Assembly (NCBI GenBank): GCA_012518185.1
Contig: JAAYTA010000021.1
Coordinates: 1 to 34,669 of the forward strand
DNA: 34,669 nt
DNA from: Methanobacteriota archaeon
GTDB taxonomy: Archaea; Thermoplasmatota; Thermoplasmata; Methanomassiliicoccales; Methanomassiliicoccaceae
Direction: 5' to 3'
The translations under genes and the position numbers were made by a program. Below the pieces are notes generated by a model, which saw only the letters and a list, made by a program, of their open reading frames with translations, had not been told where the DNA came from and did not search any database. Positions 1 to 7,947 of the stretch are shown here, in pieces; the stretch's first letter is position 1, and the number at the start of each line of letters is the position of its first letter.

Positions 1-264
1 AACCGGTTCTTTTATTGGCGCTTTTTCAGCAACATCTTCCTCAATTACGGCTAATACTTCACCGACTTTGACTACATCTCCTTCTTCATGATCAAGTTTT
101 ACAATTTTTCCCTCTACCGGTGAAGGCATTTCCACGATAGCTTTATCTGTCTCCACCTCGGCAATTGATTGATCTTTTTTAACCATGTCTCCGACATTGA
201 TTAGCCATTTTCTTATCTCACCCTCAGCTACACCTTCACCAAGATCCGGAAACTTAAATTCCAA
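1..264 (-). CDS. 2-oxoacid dehydrogenase E2, N-terminal lipoyl domain (partial)
   Basis: This is the dihydrolipoyl acyltransferase (E2) of a 2-oxoacid dehydrogenase complex, which takes the acyl group from E1 onto a swinging lipoyl arm and passes it to CoA. Only the first 88 residues are present; the rest lies beyond the left edge. They form one lipoyl domain: FPDLGEG at the start and the lipoylation motif ETDKA near residue 43, whose Lys carries the lipoate. The domain is followed by the start of an acidic/Pro linker. I take TTG at 264 as the start, because an in-frame stop (TGA) lies two codons upstream and GGGGGGAG sits about 6 bases before it. It follows E1beta closely in the same operon. 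Substrate (pyruvate, branched-chain oxoacid or acetoin) cannot be told from this fragment. Confidence 0.9.
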   Translation of the reverse strand, partial: MEFKFPDLGEGVAEGEIRKWLINVGDMVKKDQSIAEVETDKAIVEMPSPVEGKIVKLDHEEGDVVKVGEVLAVIEEDVAEKAPIKEPV

Positions 265-278
265 TTTTCACTCCCCCC

Positions 279-1253
279 TTAAAATGATATCACTTTCTCT
301 ATGCTGTCACGTATCTTTTCCATGTTTATGTAATAATATTTTTCTCCTTTTGGAAGAGGTACTGTAATATCAGGAGCAGTGACACGCTCCGGCGGCGCCT
401 CTAGTGATAAAAATGCCTTATTACTAATACGAGCGATCAATTCTGAGGCAACTCCACAAGTCATAGGCGCCTCTTGAACTATAATCACCCTACCCGTCTT
501 TATAACTGATTTTATGACTGCTTCAGAATCCATAGGAGATATGGTTCTTAGGTCAATTACCTCACAAGATATGCCTATCTCTTCTACCGAATGAGTTGCT
601 TCCTGAATTATAGGCATCATTGCACCCCAGCCCACTATTGTTATGTCGTCTCCTTCTTGCACCATCTTGGACTCGCCGAGAGATATGGTAAATGCATCTT
701 CTTCTACCTCTTCACTGAAAAGACGATAGTTACGAGCTGGCTCTAAAAATATCACTGGATCAGGATCTCTAATTGAGGATATTAGGAGACCTTTAGCCTC
801 TCTTGGCGAAGATGGTATGACTACTTTTAGTCCAGGAATTTGCGCATATATGGATTCAGTGCTCTCTGAATGATGCTCTAGCGCTTTTATCCCTGCTCCA
901 TAAGGCATGCGTATGACTAATGGCACCGTGTATGAACCTCGGCTCCGATTACGCATTCTTGCTATGTGGGAGATGATTATATTCAGTGCTGGATACGAAA
1001 ATCCCATAAATTGCATCTCAGCAATTGGACGCATTCCAGCCATAGCCATACCAGTGGCCATTCCTGCTATCAGACTCTCAGATAATGGAGTATCGATAAC
1101 ACGATCTGTTCCGAAGCGTTCTTGGAGTCCTTCAGTAACACGAAATACACCCCCGACTGCTCCTACATCTTCTCCCAAGATCGCTATTGAGTCATCGTTT
1201 TCCATTTCGATAGCTAGGGCAGAGTTTAGAGCCGTGACCATATTCATCATCAT
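279..1253 (-). CDS. 2-oxoacid dehydrogenase E1 component, beta subunit
   Basis: Beta subunit of the thiamine diphosphate-dependent E1 enzyme, which with the alpha subunit decarboxylates a 2-oxoacid and hands the acyl group to lipoyl-E2. The 324 residues match the usual length of the family. The N-terminal half has the transketolase-like pyrimidine domain with GEDVG near residue 27, DTPLSE near 55 and the conserved PIAEMQF stretch near 77. The C-terminal transketolase domain contains the VIDLRTISPMD segment. Its start overlaps the alpha subunit's stop by four bases (ATGA), which suggests translational coupling. Homologues are annotated variously as pyruvate, branched-chain 2-oxoacid or acetoin dehydrogenase, and sequence alone does not choose between them. 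Confidence 0.93.
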   Translation of the reverse strand: MMMNMVTALNSALAIEMENDDSIAILGEDVGAVGGVFRVTEGLQERFGTDRVIDTPLSESLIAGMATGMAMAGMRPIAEMQFMGFSYPALNIIISHIARMRNRSRGSYTVPLVIRMPYGAGIKALEHHSESTESIYAQIPGLKVVIPSSPREAKGLLISSIRDPDPVIFLEPARNYRLFSEEVEEDAFTISLGESKMVQEGDDITIVGWGAMMPIIQEATHSVEEIGISCEVIDLRTISPMDSEAVIKSVIKTGRVIIVQEAPMTCGVASELIARISNKAFLSLEAPPERVTAPDITVPLPKGEKYYYINMEKIRDSIEKVISF

Positions 1254-2326
1254 TGGCTCTCCTCCCTCTTCTTCATATCATCAAATTGTTCTTTTAAGTT
1301 TGAAGTCATGCTTTCATATGTGTGTCTAAACACGTCATCCAGCGATGGTGGTGGAGTCGTCTCTGCCTTATGTGCTGCTTCCTCAACCAGGGTTTTAGCC
1401 CATTCCCATACCGATTCTATTTTTTTCTCACTTAGTATTTCACGAGAACGAACATATTTTAGCATTCTATTCAACGGATCTCGAGCTTCCCATTCTTTCG
1501 CTTCTTCCTCTACTCGATAGCGTCGAGCATCATCAGAAGTAGTGTGATTACCTAATCGATAAGTATACGCCTCAATTAGTGTTGGACCTCCTCCATTCCT
1601 TGCTACCTCGGCTGCCTCCTCAGATGCGGCATACATTGCTAAAATGTCATTCCCATCAACTTGTATTCCTCTAATTCCATAGGCAATAGCTTTTTGTGCA
1701 ATAGTGTCAGAAGCTGTTTGTTCAGATCGTGGGAGAGATATTGCCCATTGATTATTCTGAACTATGAATACAATGGGTAAATTGAACACTCCTGCAGCAT
1801 TGAGTGATTCGTGAAAGTCCCCTTCAGACGTACCACCATCTCCTGTAAACGCAAATATAACGGTATTTTCTTTCTGATACCTAGAGGCGTATGCCAGACC
1901 AACTGCGTAGGTATATTGAGAGGCCACAGGAATAGAAGTGGGAGTTATCCGAAGATCTGGATCGTAATGATTACCATATTCATTTCCCATCCATCCTAGA
2001 TAATATTGTTCGAGTGGTAGCCCTCTCCATAATAAGCCCGCAAGCTCTCTAAATCCCCATACAAACCAATCTCTATCGCCCATAGTCATAGCTGGCCCAA
2101 GTGATGCCGCCTCTTGTCCCTTATTAGGCGGATATGTACCCATACGACCTTGTCGCTGCAATATGACAGCCTTATCATCGGCGACTCTACTGAGCACCAT
2201 AGTTCGGAATGCCTTTTCTACCACAGCACTATCTAACTGCGGCATGAGGATTTCATTAAGATTAGCATCTTGATCTAGTATAGTCAGCATCCTACCTGAT
2301 AATGGATTATAATCATCTAATAGCAT
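1250..2326 (-). CDS. 2-oxoacid dehydrogenase E1 component, alpha subunit
   Basis: Alpha subunit of heterodimeric E1; it binds thiamine diphosphate and carries out the decarboxylation. At 358 residues it is full length. The thiamine diphosphate motif runs from G162-D-G (GDGGTSEGD) to the paired Asn at 191-192 (VQNNQWAIS). RQGRMGTYPPNKGQEA near 58-72 is the usual substrate and cofactor segment, and a Tyr-Arg-rich phosphorylation-loop-like stretch (YRLGNHTTSDDARRY) follows later. The first codons overlap the last ten bases of lipA, so lipoate synthesis and its consumer enzyme are expressed together. Archaeal members studied in Thermoplasma and haloarchaea act on pyruvate or branched-chain oxoacids; I do not assign a substrate. 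Confidence 0.93.
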   Translation of the reverse strand: MLLDDYNPLSGRMLTILDQDANLNEILMPQLDSAVVEKAFRTMVLSRVADDKAVILQRQGRMGTYPPNKGQEAASLGPAMTMGDRDWFVWGFRELAGLLWRGLPLEQYYLGWMGNEYGNHYDPDLRITPTSIPVASQYTYAVGLAYASRYQKENTVIFAFTGDGGTSEGDFHESLNAAGVFNLPIVFIVQNNQWAISLPRSEQTASDTIAQKAIAYGIRGIQVDGNDILAMYAASEEAAEVARNGGGPTLIEAYTYRLGNHTTSDDARRYRVEEEAKEWEARDPLNRMLKYVRSREILSEKKIESVWEWAKTLVEEAAHKAETTPPPSLDDVFRHTYESMTSNLKEQFDDMKKREESQ

Positions 2327-3174
2327 GACTGATTACTCTCCCCAGTATAGTATGATGATCTCACTAGAGGACCTGATACTACTTGTCCGAAACCTATTGC
2401 ATATGCTTCTTCCTCCAACTCTTTAAATTCACTAGGTGTCACATATGATGAAACAGGTATCTTCCCGCCTCTAGGCCTTAGGTACTGACCTATGTACAAT
2501 ATGTCAACATTAACACCGCGCAGATCATACATCGCGTCTCGTACCTCATCTAAGGTCTCTCCCATACCAAGCATAATGGAGCTTTTCGTAGCCATCATTG
2601 GATCTATTTCCTTAATCATCGCAAGAGTGCTGAGAGATACTTCATAAGAGGCTCTAGGATCCCTGGCAATTGGCTGAAGCCTCTTGACCACTTCGAGATT
2701 ATGTCCAATTATATGAGGGTTAGAATATATTATTTCTCGAAGCGGTTCAGATTCGCCTCCCATATCTGGTATTAGAAGTTCGATTGTAGCATGTGAGATT
2801 CTTCGTATTGCCTCCACAGTCGAAGCAAAATGATTTGCCCCATGATCAGGGAGATCATCTCGAGTCACTGATGTTAATATACAGTGATTAAGCTCCAACT
2901 TCTTGACCACTTCAGCTATGGCCTCCGGCTCTTCTATATCTATTACGTCAGGACGTCCACTATCTATTGCACAAAAACCACATTGACGTGTGCATTTTGT
3001 CCCCATTAGCATGAACGCAGCATGTCCATGTGACCAACATGTGCCCTTATTAGGACATTGAGAAGATGAACACACTGTGTTAATGTTGTGTGTTAAAATT
3101 TCCTGTCGCATATATTCATAAATATCTCCGCGTGGAGGGCGAACTCGCAACCATTCTGGTTTTTCACCAATCAT
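2317..3174 (-). CDS. lipA: lipoyl synthase
   Basis: Radical SAM enzyme that inserts two sulfur atoms into octanoyl groups bound to E2, making lipoate in place. The 285 residues show both clusters: the auxiliary cluster C35-x4-C40-x5-C46 (CSSSQCPNKGTC) and the radical-SAM cluster C61-x3-C65-x2-C68 (CTRQCGFC). The C-terminal RSSYY near residue 272 supplies the serine that ligates the auxiliary cluster in characterised LipA. It is the first gene of a four-gene operon with E1alpha, E1beta and E2. A TATA-like ACATATACAC lies about 30 bases before the ATG with no clear Shine-Dalgarno, which suits a leaderless mRNA. No octanoyl transferase or lipoate ligase is in view. Confidence 0.95.
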   Translation of the reverse strand: MIGEKPEWLRVRPPRGDIYEYMRQEILTHNINTVCSSSQCPNKGTCWSHGHAAFMLMGTKCTRQCGFCAIDSGRPDVIDIEEPEAIAEVVKKLELNHCILTSVTRDDLPDHGANHFASTVEAIRRISHATIELLIPDMGGESEPLREIIYSNPHIIGHNLEVVKRLQPIARDPRASYEVSLSTLAMIKEIDPMMATKSSIMLGMGETLDEVRDAMYDLRGVNVDILYIGQYLRPRGGKIPVSSYVTPSEFKELEEEAYAIGFGQVVSGPLVRSSYYTGESNQSCY

Positions 3175-3280
3175 GCAGTAATAGTTTACAGTTCTCGATG
3201 TGTATATGTTTTCTCTAAGAGTAGACTAATAGTGCATCCATCGTTATATATCACTAAAACTCACATCATCTAGCCTCATC

Positions 3281-3565
3281 ATGGATATATTTGAGAGAAC
3301 ACTTACTGAATTGAATGCATTATCTGGTGAGAAAAAGCAGGAGGAATTAAATTCCCTTAAGAAGGAATGTATATGTCCTGATTGCCCTACATATACACAG
3401 TGTGCAGCAGATAGAGGAGAATTACTATATTGTTTCTTAGGGAAAAGTGCTCAGTGCATAGAGGCCCAAGCAGGCTGCATATGTCCTGACTGTGTTCTAA
3501 CTGAAAAGTTAGGATTAAAGAATATATATTATTGCACTTCAGGCTCTGAAGAAGAGATTAGATAA
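3281..3565 (+). CDS. DUF2769-type cysteine-rich small protein
   Basis: A 94-residue protein with ten cysteines: C30, C32, C35, C41, C51, C59, C66, C68, C71 and C85. The unit CICPDC occurs twice (30-35 and 66-71), as in the archaeal DUF2769 family, which has no firm function. The Cys spacing suggests metal binding, zinc or Fe-S, but this is inference. The N-terminal 28 residues look helical and charged. A TATA box (GTTATATATC, near 3244-3253) lies about 33 bases before the ATG. It is divergent from lipA and convergent with the catalase gene, so it is probably a single-gene unit. Confidence 0.75.
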   Translation: MDIFERTLTELNALSGEKKQEELNSLKKECICPDCPTYTQCAADRGELLYCFLGKSAQCIEAQAGCICPDCVLTEKLGLKNIYYCTSGSEEEIR

Positions 3566-3744
3566 ATAGAATTAATTTAATTGACAAGTTAGATACTTCC
3601 AGTATTGCTTATAATTTATTGATGATGTGAAGTGCAATTCCAAACAAGTTGCAGAAATTTAAAAAATTAATATATCCGGAATAGAGATCGTACTCAGACG
3701 ATCTGACATGCCGGATAGTTGATGTATTGATGCAATATTAGTGA

Positions 3745-5256
3745 TTATTGCATCGTTGCCTCAGCTCTTCCCTTTTCAGTCATATTTGCTAGAGTCTTTA
3801 CACGATCGACGTCAAGATCAAGAGCCTCTGCCACGCGAGTTCCATATTCCTCATCTGCCCTATAGAACACTGCAGCCTGTCGATATTGGATACGCTCCAA
3901 TGCCTTTCCTAAATGCCCAGCAATGTTGGAGATGAGATGATCTCTATCCATATCATTCATCGCTCGGCGATATAATTCGCCAGCTTGGAAATAATCATCT
4001 TGCACCATATCCATATCATGTCTTGCAATAACAGTAGCTTCTAGATCGATTGGAGGAACATCAGCCAACTCTCGCCATTCATGATGTTGATTCACAGAGT
4101 TTGGGAAGTAGTTAGCAGTACTACCATAATTATCACCTGTCATCATAACTCCATCTCTTTCATTAGTATAGATGGACGTCGCCTTAGGAGAGTTGACAGG
4201 TATGAGTTCATGATTCTTTCCTAGCCGGTATCGATGTGCATCGGGATACGCAAATAGCCTTCCTTGAAGCATCTTATCAGGAGACGGATATATACCCCTC
4301 ACTAGGGTACTAGGAGAGAATGCAGCCTGCTCTACTTCAGCAAAGAAGTTTTCAGGATTACGATTTAATACAATCTTACCTACTCGTATGAGTGGAAAAT
4401 CTGAATGGAACCACACTTTGGTCACATCAAACGGATCAAAGCGATATGTTCGTGCTTGTTCATCAGTCATTATCTGAACATATGCTGTCCATGATGGATA
4501 ATCTCCTCTTTCTATAGATTCAAATAAATCACGTGTCGCATGATCTGGATCTCTAGCAGACATTTCTTCTGCCTCTTGATCCGTTAAATTGGCTATCCCC
4601 TGATCAGTTAGGAAATGCCACTTAAACCAAATATATTCTCCATCTTCATTATAGAACATCCAAGTATTAGATGCAAATCCATGCATGTTGCGGAATGTAG
4701 CTGGAGTCCCTCGATCCGAGAATAGAATAGTGACTTGATGGACTGACTCGGGAGTTAGAGAAAGAAAATCCCAAAACATTGTATGGTCTTTCAAACCAGT
4801 CTGAGGGTCCCTTTTCTGTGTATGTATGAAATCGGGGAACTTCATAGCGTCCCGTATGAAGAAAATCGGTGTGTTATTACCTACAATATCATAATTACCT
4901 TCTTCAGTGTATAATTTTATAGCAAATCCTCGAGGATCGCGAGCTGCATCAGCAGAACCTCTTTCTCCCCCTACAGTTGAAAATCTCATGAATAATTCGG
5001 TTTTCTTACCTATCTCAGATAGGAATTTTGCACATGTGTATTCTGATATGTCATCAGTAACTTCAAAATATCCATATGCTCCCGCACCTTTGGCATGCAC
5101 CACTCTCTCTGGAATTCTTTCACGGACAAAATGTCCCAGCTTTTCCATTAGATATGCATCATTCACTAGTCCAAAGCTTTTCCTTCCTCCGGTTGTGATC
5201 GAAGATTGATCGTTCTCCACAGGTCTACCATATGCTGTAGTCAATTTCCTGCTCAT
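3745..5256 (-). CDS. katA: haem catalase (monofunctional, small-subunit type)
   Basis: Monofunctional haem catalase that breaks hydrogen peroxide into water and oxygen in the cytoplasm. With the start at 5256 it has 503 residues, typical of small-subunit catalases. The distal His is H54 in [11 protein letters not shown], the catalytic Asn lies in IVGNNTP (about 127-128), and the proximal haem-ligand Tyr is in [14 protein letters not shown] near 336. The reading frame can be extended 18 bases to a TTG at 5274, but TAGGAGAG lies just before the ATG at 5256, so I chose the ATG (MSRKL). It is a single gene. Catalase in a cell that also has anaerobic NrdD and ferredoxin-dependent oxidoreductases points to protection against occasional oxygen. 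Confidence 0.95.
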   Translation of the reverse strand: MSRKLTTAYGRPVENDQSSITTGGRKSFGLVNDAYLMEKLGHFVRERIPERVVHAKGAGAYGYFEVTDDISEYTCAKFLSEIGKKTELFMRFSTVGGERGSADAARDPRGFAIKLYTEEGNYDIVGNNTPIFFIRDAMKFPDFIHTQKRDPQTGLKDHTMFWDFLSLTPESVHQVTILFSDRGTPATFRNMHGFASNTWMFYNEDGEYIWFKWHFLTDQGIANLTDQEAEEMSARDPDHATRDLFESIERGDYPSWTAYVQIMTDEQARTYRFDPFDVTKVWFHSDFPLIRVGKIVLNRNPENFFAEVEQAAFSPSTLVRGIYPSPDKMLQGRLFAYPDAHRYRLGKNHELIPVNSPKATSIYTNERDGVMMTGDNYGSTANYFPNSVNQHHEWRELADVPPIDLEATVIARHDMDMVQDDYFQAGELYRRAMNDMDRDHLISNIAGHLGKALERIQYRQAAVFYRADEEYGTRVAEALDLDVDRVKTLANMTEKGRAEATMQ

Positions 5257-5480
5257 TCCACTCTCTCCTAACAACTCAGCCGAGGGAGTCCACAGTAGGC
5301 ATTACACGTATACTCACATTCTGCTGCAGGTTATTATCAATTGTATAATACATGTAATGGTAAATAGAGATTTTCCAACTTTAGAATTCGATTATATTTC
5401 ACTACTTCTCAGAAATGATATCTATGTTTATTGAGAAGGCGGAGAGATGACTGGGGCTCGGTAGTAATAAATACTTACAT

Positions 5481-5767
5481 GGTTTAGGAGAGTTGCTAGG
5501 CTCGACCGGGACGTTCGGCGCGTCCTTATACACCGCGACGTCGATAGCGGGGGTGACAGGAAAGGACGTCGTAACCGGAGAGGTGCGGGCCCTGTCGGTG
5601 ACCATGAGGCTCTGTCCCATGGGGTTGGAAGAGTCATAGAGGTGCGATCGGAGGGTCGCGCGCTATGTCATAGTCATGGGGAGCGGGTCAGGCCCTGACG
5701 GGAGCAGCCTTACCATGAATTACCAACGCTCAGGGGGTAGCGGGGCTGAGAAACTTGCAGGATAACC
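5481..5767 (+). ncRNA. signal recognition particle RNA (archaeal 7S RNA)
   Basis: A GC-rich island in AT-rich DNA that folds as archaeal SRP RNA. Helix 3 is GGACG (5509-5513) with CGTCC (5521-5525) around TTCGGCG; helix 4 is CCGC (5533-5536) with GCGG (5547-5550). Helix 6 has CATAG/CTATG (5635-5639, 5663-5667) and GTGCGATC/GGTCGCGC closed by a GGAG (GNAR) tetraloop at 5650-5653, the SRP19 site. Helix 8, the SRP54 site, has TCATGG/CCATGA (5674-5679, 5713-5718) enclosing GGTCAGG (5686-5692) and AGCAGCC (5703-5709). An AATAAATACTT TATA-like box lies near 5467-5477. The 5' and 3' ends are estimated from helix pairing and may be off by some 15 bases. Confidence 0.93.
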
Positions 5768-5806
5768 TTCATCAATTCGAGCGGCAACCTTTCTAGCCTA
5801 GCACTT

Positions 5807-6799
5807 TCATCTTATTAATGATGGTACTTTAGATGGATCACAGCCAGTAATTTTATCAACAGTAAAGTCAAACAGCTCAGCATTCTCATTATTCATATGA
5901 AGAGTTAGTTTCTTACTATCATTTACTTTACCTACTACTGATGCATCTACCTTGACATCGGAAAATAGATCAATGATAGCTTGAGAATTCTCTGGCAGGC
6001 ACGTAATAACAAACCCACATCCTTGATAAGCTCGTATCCATTGAGATAAGTCGACGCCATCAGGCATTGGTATTTTTGCTATATCTACTGTAGCACCTTT
6101 GCCACTTGTTTCTAAGAGCATTCCGAGTGTGCCCACGCAACCAGGATTGGATATGTCTTTACCTGAATTGGCAAGCTTTTTCCTGCCAATTTCATTCATA
6201 ACCATAAGTTGTTTACGACAAATATCGCTATCTTTTTGATAAGTTGTATCCCATGCATAGGGCAAGGATGGAGGAAAATATCCTTCAAGGTCCATCGCCA
6301 TTATTACGTCATCGCCTATCCGCGCAGTATGGCTGTAGATGACTTCATCTTTCCCAGCTGTTCCAAGTATAGCGATATCTATGGCATCATATTCGCAGTC
6401 AGGATGAGTATGTCCTCCGACGATAGGAACGCCGAACTTAGATACGGCTGCCTCAACTCCCCTCATCACTTGAGCACAGACTCTCTCATCTTTCATAGAT
6501 ATTATATCTACCATAGCGAGCGGGATGCCTCCCATAGCTACTATATCATTCAGATTGACAAGTACGGCATAATATCCTGCGATGAATGGATTAACCTTCA
6601 ATAATGATTCCATAATGCCATCTGCAGCTAGCAATAATACACTGTCATTATGTGCAACCACGGCGGCATCTTCACCATAAGATGCAAGGACTGTATTTGC
6701 CGACACGTTAGGAAAGAAAGAGATAACATCGGAGATAGCTGCTTTCCTCGTAACGCCTGGATGATTTCTGATGTCTTTTACCAGGGCATCCAAGTTCAT
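5807..6799 (-). CDS. AIR synthase-related (PurM/SelD-fold) protein, methanogenesis marker 2-like
   Basis: A PurM/HypE/SelD/ThiL-fold protein, these being ATP-dependent enzymes that make phosphoanhydride intermediates or ligations. The sequence, starting MNLDALVKDIRNHPGVTRK, resembles the family called methanogenesis marker 2, whose reaction is unknown. Visible elements are YGEDAAVV and LAADGIMESLL in the nucleotide-binding half, NLNDIVAMGG, and the glycine-rich VGGHTHPD. I chose ATG 6799 over an upstream in-frame GTG at 6835: the family begins near here, and AATATATTTA at 6823-6832 is then a TATA box about 28 bases before a leaderless start. It lies just downstream of a winged-helix gene on the same strand. 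ThiL or SelD are less likely. Confidence 0.72.
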   Translation of the reverse strand: MNLDALVKDIRNHPGVTRKAAISDVISFFPNVSANTVLASYGEDAAVVAHNDSVLLLAADGIMESLLKVNPFIAGYYAVLVNLNDIVAMGGIPLAMVDIISMKDERVCAQVMRGVEAAVSKFGVPIVGGHTHPDCEYDAIDIAILGTAGKDEVIYSHTARIGDDVIMAMDLEGYFPPSLPYAWDTTYQKDSDICRKQLMVMNEIGRKKLANSGKDISNPGCVGTLGMLLETSGKGATVDIAKIPMPDGVDLSQWIRAYQGCGFVITCLPENSQAIIDLFSDVKVDASVVGKVNDSKKLTLHMNNENAELFDFTVDKITGCDPSKVPSLIR

Positions 6800-6865
6800 G
6801 TCGGCAGTATAGTGCCCAAGGTTAAATATATTCACTATTAAAAAGGCCCATATGCTTGATAGATT

Positions 6866-7450
6866 TCAATCGGGGATGAGTTTAGTTTGCTTACTTTCTG
6901 ATACTAGAGCCGCATAGTCTAATTTTTCACACATTATGTTACACAGTAGATTTTCCAATAGCGATTTATCTTCTGGTGGATCAGCTATGAATGCAGGACT
7001 AGTTTCAGGAACATTCCATTTTAAACGCATAAGCACCCTTTTGGCCTCATTCCTCTCATCCCCTTCAGCCAATCTAAAGTTTCTAGGATTCTTCACGCCG
7101 GCATGCTTAAGTTCTTCTAAAAATACAGGACGTTTGAATAAGCGATTTAAGGCATATACAATTAATCTATCAGCTTCATCGCTGGGGAGTATGTCTCTCG
7201 AATGTTCACCCACCAATTCGTAGACATCTTTTTCCTTATTCTTTACCGGAACATAGATCTTAGCTGGAGGAACTTCTTTTTCTCGGAGTTCATTAATATC
7301 TGTTAGCGCCCGTAGATATCCTGTAAGGATGAGTCTATGGATATTTATCCCCCTTCCTTCCAATTCTCGAGATAAGGCGCTGATGGACATTCCATCTGTT
7401 CTTAGAATGTCGAAAATCATTTCCCTCATGCGTTTATCAGGATTGAACAT
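6866..7450 (-). CDS. winged-helix DNA-binding protein, unknown target
   Basis: A 194-residue protein with an N-terminal helix-turn-helix (MREMIFDILRTDGMSISALS, then a recognition-helix-like segment ending GYLRALTDI) and a beta-wing-like stretch (PPAKIYVPV). The C-terminal half is helical and unrecognised. The reading frame extends to an ATG at 7501, but I chose ATG 7450, because GTTATATATTTACC then forms a TATA box about 32 bases upstream and three 12-bp direct repeats fall between it and the start. It precedes the marker-2-like gene and is divergent from nrdD. A regulatory role, with control of its own promoter, is inferred from the layout; no ligand domain is recognisable. Confidence 0.6.
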   Translation of the reverse strand: MFNPDKRMREMIFDILRTDGMSISALSRELEGRGINIHRLILTGYLRALTDINELREKEVPPAKIYVPVKNKEKDVYELVGEHSRDILPSDEADRLIVYALNRLFKRPVFLEELKHAGVKNPRNFRLAEGDERNEAKRVLMRLKWNVPETSPAFIADPPEDKSLLENLLCNIMCEKLDYAALVSESKQTKLIPD

Positions 7451-7452
7451 CT

Positions 7453-7500
7453 GGTAACCAATATGGTAACAAATATGGTAAATATATAACTTATCGAACA
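7453..7500 (-). promoter_or_regulatory. promoter with three 12-bp GGTAAC direct repeats (putative operator)
   Basis: Read on the plus strand, GGTAAC(C/A)AATAT-type units start at 7453, 7465 and 7477 with exact 12-bp spacing, the third diverging to GGTAAATATATA. On the minus strand they lie between the TATA box (TTATATATTTA) and the ATG at 7450, where a bound protein would block transcription. Repression by the winged-helix protein encoded immediately downstream is an inference. Confidence 0.5.
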
Positions 7501-7501
7501 T

Positions 7502-7947
7502 TTCCTCTGAAATAAATTAATTAAAATCATTTCATAAGTCTAATTAATGATCTATAATCTATAATAATTTATTACAATAAATACTCTATGCCATATCTTC
7601 CATTAGTAACCAACTAAGTGATGAATTTATAGCTGATAATTCAAGATTCCGCCCTATTAAAGACACATTGTTTATCCACTATCGTCCCATATAATGATAC
7701 TATTTCTAAACATAATTAATACTACTAAAGACAAAGGATTAACGAGAACTAATGAATCGCTTGGTAACAGAACAGGTAATAAATTGGATAATTAACACTG
7801 CCAAAAATACTGAAAAATGTATCGTTCATTACCAACTCAAGTTCAAAAAAGAGCCTTATAATCTATGAGAGAATGGGGTAGTTCGCTCTAATTTCAGTAA
7901 TAGCATGAGCGTGGTGATTAGATGAAGAAAATGGGCATCGTGATAAG
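7502..7947. other. divergent intergenic region before nrdD
   Basis: An AT-rich 446-base gap holding the outward promoters of the winged-helix gene and nrdD. TTGGTAAC-related sequences recur at 7606-7614 (GTAACCAAC), 7761-7768 (TTGGTAAC) and 7828-7836 (ATTACCAAC), echoing the repeats at 7453-7482. A TATA-like CTTATAATC lies near 7855-7863. Three very short reading frames, at 7865-7891, 7905-7925 and 7922-7951, lead into nrdD, the last two linked by ATGA overlaps. No larger gene is visible. Confidence 0.5.

Noticed and set aside
5402-5637. Two minus-strand open frames of about 70 codons
   Set aside because: They run antisense to the SRP RNA and show low-complexity Pro/Ser/Arg composition; the RNA folding explains the GC-rich sequence.
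7453-7488. 12-bp repeats as the end of a CRISPR array
   Set aside because: Units are too short, with no spacers and no cas genes; position at a promoter fits an operator.
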